From assembly GCF_028128765.1 (NCBI RefSeq), contig NZ_LBJG01000024.1, positions 868,001-932,000 of the forward strand: a DNA stretch of 64,000 nucleotides, written 5' to 3'. A program made the position numbers and the translations under genes. The notes under the pieces are model-generated. The model saw nothing but the letters and a program-made list of their open reading frames with translations, did no database searches and had not been told where the DNA came from. Below are positions 58,461 through 64,000 of the stretch, piece after piece; the stretch's first letter is position 1, and each line of letters opens with the position of its first letter. The stretch comes from Bradyrhizobium sp. CCBAU 51627. Its GTDB lineage: Bacteria; Pseudomonadota; Alphaproteobacteria; Rhizobiales; Xanthobacteraceae.

Positions 58461-59621
58461 CTAGGCGGCCATTCGCAGCAGGTCGATGATATCGGATTCG
58501 CTCTTGAAGGGCCGCGGATTGGCTTGAACGAAGCGGTGATTGATCGCAATTTTGCTGATCTTCTCGAACTTGTCTTCGCCGATGCCGACGTCAGCCAGAC
58601 GCGTAGGTAATCCGAGGGCCTTGACGAAATCAGCGAAGGCATCTCCAGCTTCCATATCCGGGCTGCCGAGCGCTGCCGCCAAGCGCTTCTGAGCATCTTC
58701 TGTAAAGGCCTTATTGTACCGAAGAAGACTCGGCATGATGACGGGCGTGCAGTAATAGTGGGGAACATCGAAAGTGCCGCCGAGCACGTGTCCGATGCCG
58801 TGGCTTGCCCCCATCGGAACGCGTGCCTGTAGACCGAAAGCGGCGAGCCATGAGCCTTGTTGCGATTGACGTCGTGCTTCCAAATCATCCGGGTGCTGCA
58901 AGGTGCGGAGCATACCCTCGCGCAAAAGACGAATGCCCGCCAAGACCACTTCGTCGGCCAATGGCGTGCCGGCTGGCGAGCACAGTGCCTCGATGCCGTG
59001 ATCCATCGAGCGTGTCCCGGATCCCATCCATAAGTTCATGGGCGTATGAAGGCTAAGGTCGGGATCGAGAATGACCGCCACGGGTGACATCTGTGGGTGG
59101 AAGAATATCTGCTTTAGCTTGGTCCGCTCGTCCGTGACGAGCGCACCGGCATTGTATTCGCCGCCATTCAGCGTCGACGGCACTGCGATCTGCCGGACTG
59201 TGGGCGCACGGAATGGAGAGAAGGGCACGCCAGGCCCCATAACGAACGGATCGAACCCTGCTTCATCGCGGATATCGTGTTCCATGGCCATGATGACGAT
59301 CTTCGCGAGGTCGATGGCAGAACCTCCGCCGACGGCAACGACCAGATCAGCTTGCGCTTCGTTTGCTTGACGCGCGACTTCCGCAGCCTGTTTTCGAGTC
59401 GTGTGCTGCGCAATTCCGTCGAAGGTAGCCACATGCTTGTTGCCGAGCGCACGACGAATCTTTTCGATCTCATCGGTCTTCGTATTCAAGGTCCGGCTGA
59501 CCAAGAGGAAAACGCGGTTGGCGTTCAACCGCACCGCTTCATCATTCAAAGCCTCGGCAGCGGACCTGCCATAGACTACTCGATCGATCTCTGGAAAGTT
59601 ATGTATACCAGCCTTGCGCAT
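58461..59621 (-). CDS. Iron-type alcohol dehydrogenase / maleylacetate reductase family
   Basis: 386 residues. AVGGGSAIDLAKIV is the NAD-binding loop, and the metal-ligand positions are visible in ILDPDL, SMDHGIEAL, ASHGIGHVLG and DVPHYY. The overall pattern (VPSTLNGGEYNAGALVTDE) resembles maleylacetate reductases, which complete hydroxyquinol and chlorocatechol pathways by giving 3-oxoadipate. Class B operator B4 is 28 bp upstream of its start, placing it in the regulon of the FAH-family cluster. Confidence 0.88.
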   Translation of the reverse strand: MRKAGIHNFPEIDRVVYGRSAAEALNDEAVRLNANRVFLLVSRTLNTKTDEIEKIRRALGNKHVATFDGIAQHTTRKQAAEVARQANEAQADLVVAVGGGSAIDLAKIVIMAMEHDIRDEAGFDPFVMGPGVPFSPFRAPTVRQIAVPSTLNGGEYNAGALVTDERTKLKQIFFHPQMSPVAVILDPDLSLHTPMNLWMGSGTRSMDHGIEALCSPAGTPLADEVVLAGIRLLREGMLRTLQHPDDLEARRQSQQGSWLAAFGLQARVPMGASHGIGHVLGGTFDVPHYYCTPVIMPSLLRYNKAFTEDAQKRLAAALGSPDMEAGDAFADFVKALGLPTRLADVGIGEDKFEKISKIAINHRFVQANPRPFKSESDIIDLLRMAA

Positions 59622-59649
59622 TTGTTTCCCCTAGGCAGTTGATTGAGAA

Positions 59650-59672
59650 GTCACTTTAGAATTTATAGTTAC
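59650..59672. promoter_or_regulatory. Class B operator B4
   Basis: GTCACT (59650-59655), eleven AT-rich bases, AGTTAC (59667-59672). The arms and spacing match B1-B3. It lies directly upstream of the iron-type dehydrogenase gene. Confidence 0.6.
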
Positions 59673-59795
59673 TAGGTGCAATAACCATCTTGCTGCGCCG
59701 GTAGGTTGGTACAATGCGCTTGGTGCCGCGCCGGCTCAGCCGACGTGCTCAATTGCGGGGATAGATCTCGCGGGTTGCAGTAAAACCTCGGCTGG

Positions 59796-60005
59796 TTAGG
59801 AGCTGCGAGCGCAGCTACCACCGCGCCCCGAAATTACGGCGATGCATTTTTCGATCGTATCGAAGCTGCATTTTCGCGTGCCTGACGAATAGTCCTCTAG
59901 GCAGTATCCGTAGTTGTTTGTTGTGCGGGTCGGCGCGACGCTCAAATGATCCGCGCCGGCCAAGCCGGCACAGACGATTGAGAGGAGAGTGAATAGTCTG
60001 CTCAA
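59796..60005 (-). CDS. DUF3551-like small secreted peptide
   Basis: 69 residues: a short hydrophobic leader (RLFTLLSIVCAGLAGADHL) and then YGYCLEDYSSGTRKCSFDTIEKCIAVISGRGGSC, the cysteine-spaced pattern of DUF3551 proteins that are abundant in Bradyrhizobium. The function is unknown. The start is a TTG and is uncertain; no ATG is available in frame upstream of the leader. Confidence 0.72.
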   Translation of the reverse strand: MSRLFTLLSIVCAGLAGADHLSVAPTRTTNNYGYCLEDYSSGTRKCSFDTIEKCIAVISGRGGSCARSS

Positions 60006-60197
60006 GTTGTTCTCCGTGGACTCTGGATGTCATGCGTTTCTTGCGTCGACGGGCGGCGCGCCTACGGATCGCGCACCACCAAGGCCACCGTCGTCGACGA
60101 CCGCGAAAGCGAGGTTCGGACATCTCAAGGATGTGCACGAGAGCTTTCGCGGGAAGTCTCCGGTTCGAATTCGAATAGTCATGAGTTCAACGAGGCC

Positions 60198-63100
60198 CTA
60201 TTCGGCGGCCATTGCTTCACGCACGTGAGGTTCTGCCGTCGCCGAATTCTCAGGCGCCTCGTCTTTTGTCGGCTTGATCCTGAACCACGCGGCATAGAGC
60301 GCCGGGAGGAACAGCAGAATAAGCAGCGTTCCGACCGCCGTGCCACCGATGAGCGTGTAAGCCATCGATCCCCAGAACACGGAATGCGTGAGAGGAATGA
60401 AGGCCAGCACGGCAGCAAGTGCGGTCAGGATCACGGGCCTTGTACGTTGCACCGTCGCCTCGATGACGGCGTGATAGTCATCGAGACCGGTAGCGAGGTT
60501 CTCCTTGATCTGCTCGGTCAGGATCAGCGTGTTGCGCATCAGAATCCCCGCAAGTCCGATCAGGCCCAGAATAGCGTTGAACCCGAAAGGCTGGTTGAAA
60601 GCGAGCAACGCAGGCACGACTCCGACGACACCGAGGGGTGCGGTCAGCAGGACGAGTGCCATCATCGAGAAGGATCGCACCTGAAGCATGATGACGATTA
60701 GCGTCGCGGCGATCATGGCGGGGAAAACAGTCGCCAAGGCGTCATTGGCCTTGGTAGCTTCCTCGATCGAGCCACCCATCTCAATGCGATAGCCCGCCGG
60801 CAGAGATGCGATCAGCGGCTGAAGGGCCGTCTTGATCTGCTTGGAAACCTCTGGAGGCTGGGTCGCCTCATTGATATCCGAGCGGATCGTGATGACCGGC
60901 GTGCGATCGCGGCGTTTCAGAATCGGCTCCTCCATACGGATTTCCGAGTGGCCGATCTGGTCGAGCGGAATCTGTCGGCCCGCCCGGCTGATGAGCGAGA
61001 AATCCGCCAGGCGGGAGGGGTCTAACCGCTCGCCACCACCGCTGCGCATCATGATCGGGACATTGCGAATGTCCTCTCGTACCTGCGTAACGGCGACGCC
61101 GGTCAGGAGAAGTTGGAGTTGCTGGCTCATCTCCGTAGGCGAGAGGCCGATGAGGTTCAGTCTATCCTGATCCGGGATGAAACGGAGCACGGGCGTCCGA
61201 TTGCCCCAATCGCGGTTCGGCTGGCGTACATCGGTCACGCCACGCATGACGCCGAGGGCTTTTTGAGAGATATCGTACAGCTGCGCCGGATCCGGCCCCA
61301 TGATCCGGAACTCCACAGGGAACGGCGTGTAGGGCCCAAACACCAGTTGTGTGACACGCACATTGGCCTCTCTCGCAAGTCCCTTTGATACGGCTTCTCG
61401 GAGTCGATGCTTCAGGGCTTCGCGCGCCTCCGCATCCGGTGTCAGTACGACGATCTTGGAGAAAGCCGGATCGGGCAGCTCGGGCGCCATCGCGAAGAAG
61501 AAGCGGGGAGCGCCTTGGCCGATATAACTCGTGACGATCTTGGCCTCGGGCTGATCGTGCAGCCAGCGTTCGAGCTTCTCGACTGTGGCTGTCGTCGTCT
61601 CAATGCTGGTACCTTCCGGAAGACGAACCTCCACCAGCACTTCGGGGCGGTCTGAGGTCGGGAAGAACTGCTGTTTGACAGCGGCCATCCCGGCGCCGGA
61701 AAGTGCGAAAGCGACGGCGACGATGCCGACGGTCACGAACTTGTGTCGCACAGCGAAGGTGATGAGCCCGCGCAAGCGCCGATAGTTCGGTGTGTCGTAG
61801 ATCGCGTGGTGACCGCCCTCGACCGATTTGATTTCAGGCAGCATCTTGACGCCGAGATAGGGCGTGAAGACGACCGCAATGATCCAGGAGACGATGAGCG
61901 CAAAGCCCACCACCCAGAAGATGTTGCCGGCGTATTCGCCCGCAGTCGAGCGCGCGAAGCCTACCGGCAGGAAGCCGGCGATCGTCACGAGCGTTCCGGA
62001 CAGCATCGGCGCCGCAGTGTGGCTCCAGGCGTAGGCCGCGGCCTGGATGCGCTCCATGCCCTCTTCCATTTTCACCACCATCACCTCGATGGCGATGATG
62101 GCGTCGTCGACGAGGAGACCGAGTGCCAGGATGAGGGCACCGAGCGTAATGCGATCGAAGAATCGGCCGGTTTCCAGCATGATCAGGAACACGACCGCAA
62201 GCGTCAGAGGGACGGCAGCCGCAACAACGATTCCGACGCGCCAGCCGAGGCTGAGAAGGCTCACCAGCAGCACGACACCGAGCGCCATCGCAAACTTCAG
62301 CATGAATTCGTCGACTGCCGAGCTGATATTGACTGCCTGATCGGTCACTTTATCCAGCGTCATGCCAAGCGGCAGCGTCTGCGCGATAGCCGCGGACCTC
62401 TCCTCCAGCGCCTTGCCGAGCGCGAGACCATTCCAGCCTTCCTGCATAACGACACCGAGCAAGATGGTGGGCTCGCCCTGGTGCCGGATGAGGTAAGTGG
62501 GAGGATCCTCATAACCGCGACGGACTTCGGCGATGTCGGAAAGCTTCAGCATCCGCCCCGCAGCGACAATTGGCGTGTCGGCGATCGTCTGGAGGCTGTC
62601 GTATGCGCCGTCGATCCTGATAAAGACCTGCGGACCCTGGGTGTCGATCGAGCCGGCAGGCATCACTGTATTCTGCCGTTGCAGGGCGGCAATGATGTCC
62701 TGTGGCGACACGCCGAGAGTGGCCAGTTTGGCATAGGAGAAATCGACAAAAATCTGTTCGGGTCGTTCGCCGAGGATGTTGATCTTCTTAACGCCCGACA
62801 CGTGCAGGAGGTCCTGGCGAATGGACTCGGCTTTCCTGGCCAACTCGCGCATGGGCATACCCTTCGCTTTGAGGGCATACAGAGCGAAGCTCACGTCAGA
62901 ATATTCGTCGTTCACGAAGGGGCCGAGCACGCCGGCCGGCAACTTGCGCGCCTCGTCGCCCAGCTTCTTGCGCGCCTGATAGAACTCCTCCTGCACGCTC
63001 GATGGCGGTGTGCTGTCCTTCAGCGTGACCGTCATGTAGGCATAACCCGGGCGCGTTGTCGTCTCCACCCGGTCGTACCAGGTCAGCTCCTGAATCCGCT

Positions 63101-63311
63101 TTTCCAAGGGTTCGGCGACCTGGTCCTGCATTTCCCGCGCAGTAGCGCCGGGCCAGACGGTCGTGACCGTCAGGGTTTTGATGGTGAATGAGGGGTCCTC
63201 GGCGCGCCCGAGCATGAGGAAGGCGTAGGCGCCCGCGGCGGCCAGCAGTAGGATGAAGAACAGGGTGACGGCGCGTTCGCGAACGGCAATCGCGGAAAGA
63301 TTGAACTTCAT
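60198..63311 (-). CDS. RND efflux pump inner-membrane transporter
   Basis: 1037 residues, the usual RND length, with twelve membrane spans in two halves, each followed by a large periplasmic loop. The proton-relay Asp pair is in LGLLVDDAIIAIEVMVVKMEEG. MKFNLSAIAVRERAVTLFFIL and GRAEDPSFTIKTLTVTTVWPGA are typical of the HAE-1/hydrophobe branch close to pumps for solvents and organic toxicants. It uses the proton gradient to expel hydrophobic compounds and fits a strain handling a toxic hydrocarbon. Its ATG overlaps the adaptor stop by one base. Confidence 0.95.
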   Translation of the reverse strand: MKFNLSAIAVRERAVTLFFILLLAAAGAYAFLMLGRAEDPSFTIKTLTVTTVWPGATAREMQDQVAEPLEKRIQELTWYDRVETTTRPGYAYMTVTLKDSTPPSSVQEEFYQARKKLGDEARKLPAGVLGPFVNDEYSDVSFALYALKAKGMPMRELARKAESIRQDLLHVSGVKKINILGERPEQIFVDFSYAKLATLGVSPQDIIAALQRQNTVMPAGSIDTQGPQVFIRIDGAYDSLQTIADTPIVAAGRMLKLSDIAEVRRGYEDPPTYLIRHQGEPTILLGVVMQEGWNGLALGKALEERSAAIAQTLPLGMTLDKVTDQAVNISSAVDEFMLKFAMALGVVLLVSLLSLGWRVGIVVAAAVPLTLAVVFLIMLETGRFFDRITLGALILALGLLVDDAIIAIEVMVVKMEEGMERIQAAAYAWSHTAAPMLSGTLVTIAGFLPVGFARSTAGEYAGNIFWVVGFALIVSWIIAVVFTPYLGVKMLPEIKSVEGGHHAIYDTPNYRRLRGLITFAVRHKFVTVGIVAVAFALSGAGMAAVKQQFFPTSDRPEVLVEVRLPEGTSIETTTATVEKLERWLHDQPEAKIVTSYIGQGAPRFFFAMAPELPDPAFSKIVVLTPDAEAREALKHRLREAVSKGLAREANVRVTQLVFGPYTPFPVEFRIMGPDPAQLYDISQKALGVMRGVTDVRQPNRDWGNRTPVLRFIPDQDRLNLIGLSPTEMSQQLQLLLTGVAVTQVREDIRNVPIMMRSGGGERLDPSRLADFSLISRAGRQIPLDQIGHSEIRMEEPILKRRDRTPVITIRSDINEATQPPEVSKQIKTALQPLIASLPAGYRIEMGGSIEEATKANDALATVFPAMIAATLIVIMLQVRSFSMMALVLLTAPLGVVGVVPALLAFNQPFGFNAILGLIGLAGILMRNTLILTEQIKENLATGLDDYHAVIEATVQRTRPVILTALAAVLAFIPLTHSVFWGSMAYTLIGGTAVGTLLILLFLPALYAAWFRIKPTKDEAPENSATAEPHVREAMAAE

Positions 63312-64000
63312 CAGCTGCTCCTGTTCTCAGAGGCTGTCCTGACGCTGGCGCCCTCCTGAAGAAGATGAGCACCGAGCGAAACAACAGATGCACCAGAGCT
63401 CAGTCCAGAGACCACCGCGTTTTCGCTGGTCACACGCAGAAGCTTGATGGACTGAAAGCGCACGGTCGAGGAGGTGCTGTCGAAGACCCAAACGCCCGTC
63501 GTTGTGCCGTTATCGAGGACAGCACCCAGCGGCACCTGCGTTTCCTGCTGACTGTCTTGGCTTGCAAGTCGAATGGTGACCGTCGCGCCAAGCGGAGCCG
63601 CCGCGGCCTCGCCGTCGAGCACGTAGCGGGCTTCGTAGGTGCGGGTCTGGGCATCGGCGGAATCAGACAACTGGCGAAGATGCGCTGCGAAGCGGCGTCC
63701 ATCGCTTCCGTACAGGCTGGCCTCGGCGAGCGAACCGATCGCCGGCCGGATCGTTTCGGGAAGCGCGACCACAGCTTCGCGGGCACCGGCCTGAGCAAGC
63801 CTGACCACAGGCTGACCGGCGGATACCACTTGGCCGGGCTCGCCTAGCGTTTGCATGACCGTTCCGTCCGCGTCCGCCACCAGGACGGAATAGGTTGCCT
63901 GGTTCTCGGCGACACCGGCGTCGGCTTCGGCTGCAGCAAGTTGCGCTTTGGCGGTATCAGACGCGGCCTTCGCTTGCTCGTAGCGCTGTTTGGATGCCCA
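63311..64000 (-). CDS. RND periplasmic adaptor (membrane-fusion protein), 3' part
   Basis: The last 229 residues plus stop are in the window; the N-terminus lies beyond the right edge. Visible parts are the end of the alpha-hairpin (RYEQAKAASDTAKAQLAAAEAD), the lipoyl half DGTVMQTLGEPGQVVSAGQPVVRLA and the beta-barrel RLASQDSQQETQVPLGAVL. It links the inner-membrane pump to an outer-membrane channel. No outer-membrane factor gene is seen in the window. Confidence 0.93.
   Translation of the reverse strand, partial: WASKQRYEQAKAASDTAKAQLAAAEADAGVAENQATYSVLVADADGTVMQTLGEPGQVVSAGQPVVRLAQAGAREAVVALPETIRPAIGSLAEASLYGSDGRRFAAHLRQLSDSADAQTRTYEARYVLDGEAAAAPLGATVTIRLASQDSQQETQVPLGAVLDNGTTTGVWVFDSTSSTVRFQSIKLLRVTSENAVVSGLSSGASVVSLGAHLLQEGASVRTASENRSS

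Noticed and set aside
61743..63191. Long plus-strand open frame opposite the RND pump
   Set aside because: Antisense to a full-length RND transporter; composition (His/Asp/Arg repeats) is that of a shadow frame.
1..64000. Mobile elements, CRISPR arrays, tRNA or rRNA genes
   Set aside because: No transposase or integrase frame, regularly spaced repeats, or cloverleaf/rRNA sequence was seen on either strand.

Overview
The window is high-GC DNA from an alphaproteobacterium, most likely Bradyrhizobium or a close relative. The clues are a DUF3551-type secreted peptide, many LivJ-type substrate-binding proteins and HxlR/NmrA/CoxL-family genes, and the codon bias. No rRNA, tRNA, CRISPR array, integrase or insertion sequence is visible. 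Nearly everything is accessory catabolism: uptake, oxygenation, oxidation to an acid, CoA activation and beta-oxidation-like cleavage, packed among at least ten regulator genes. The growth substrate is not identifiable from sequence; the gene set fits a hydrophobic alkyl, terpenoid or aromatic-ester compound.

Layout. 0-9 kb: NmrA-type reductase fragment, MarR regulator, ferredoxin/rubredoxin reductase, AraC regulator divergent from a membrane di-iron hydroxylase (fatty-acid-desaturase fold) plus rubredoxin, then a two-subunit molybdenum hydroxylase of the isoquinoline oxidoreductase type. 9-20 kb: thiolase, a small XRE regulator, quinohaemoprotein alcohol dehydrogenase, enoyl-CoA hydratase homologue, haloalkane-dehalogenase-like hydrolase, ABC solute-binding protein, feruloyl-CoA-synthase-like ligase, HxlR regulator. 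20-27 kb: isomerase, then a tight operon SDR - acyl-CoA dehydrogenase - acyl-CoA dehydrogenase - thiolase - nitronate-monooxygenase-like, closed by a perfect hairpin. 27-36 kb: YciI, NmrA, FAH-family hydrolase, enoyl-CoA hydratase, CoA transferase, HxlR, a coxM-coxL-coxS-type molybdenum hydroxylase operon and a divergent HxlR. 37-44 kb: family VIII esterase, CGFS glutaredoxin, STN-domain protein, tannase-like esterase, and an unusual IclR-HTH/acyl-CoA-synthetase fusion. 44-52 kb: tautomerase, two TetR systems, acyl-CoA ligase, HxlR, NmrA, hydrolase. 52-60 kb: LysR, two class II aldolase-family proteins, solute-binding protein, PanE-like reductase, FMN 2-hydroxyacid oxidase, iron-type alcohol dehydrogenase. 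60-64 kb: RND efflux pump and partial adaptor.

How it fits together. Repeated palindromes tie distant genes into regulons. A 15-bp element, GTTCYAAAAAAGAAC, sits inside the -35/-10 spacer in front of the ferredoxin reductase, a solute-binding protein, the isomerase and the beta-oxidation operon. A second element, GTNACT-N11-AGTNAC, precedes the FAH/hydratase/CoA-transferase cluster, the Cox-type operon, the iron-type dehydrogenase and a secreted protein. A third, GATGATATGTATCATC, is shared by the two TetR loci. The first two suggest that oxygenation, uptake and CoA-ester breakdown are induced together. The strongest candidates for something new are these regulons and the IclR-synthetase fusion, which has its own palindrome 140 bp upstream.
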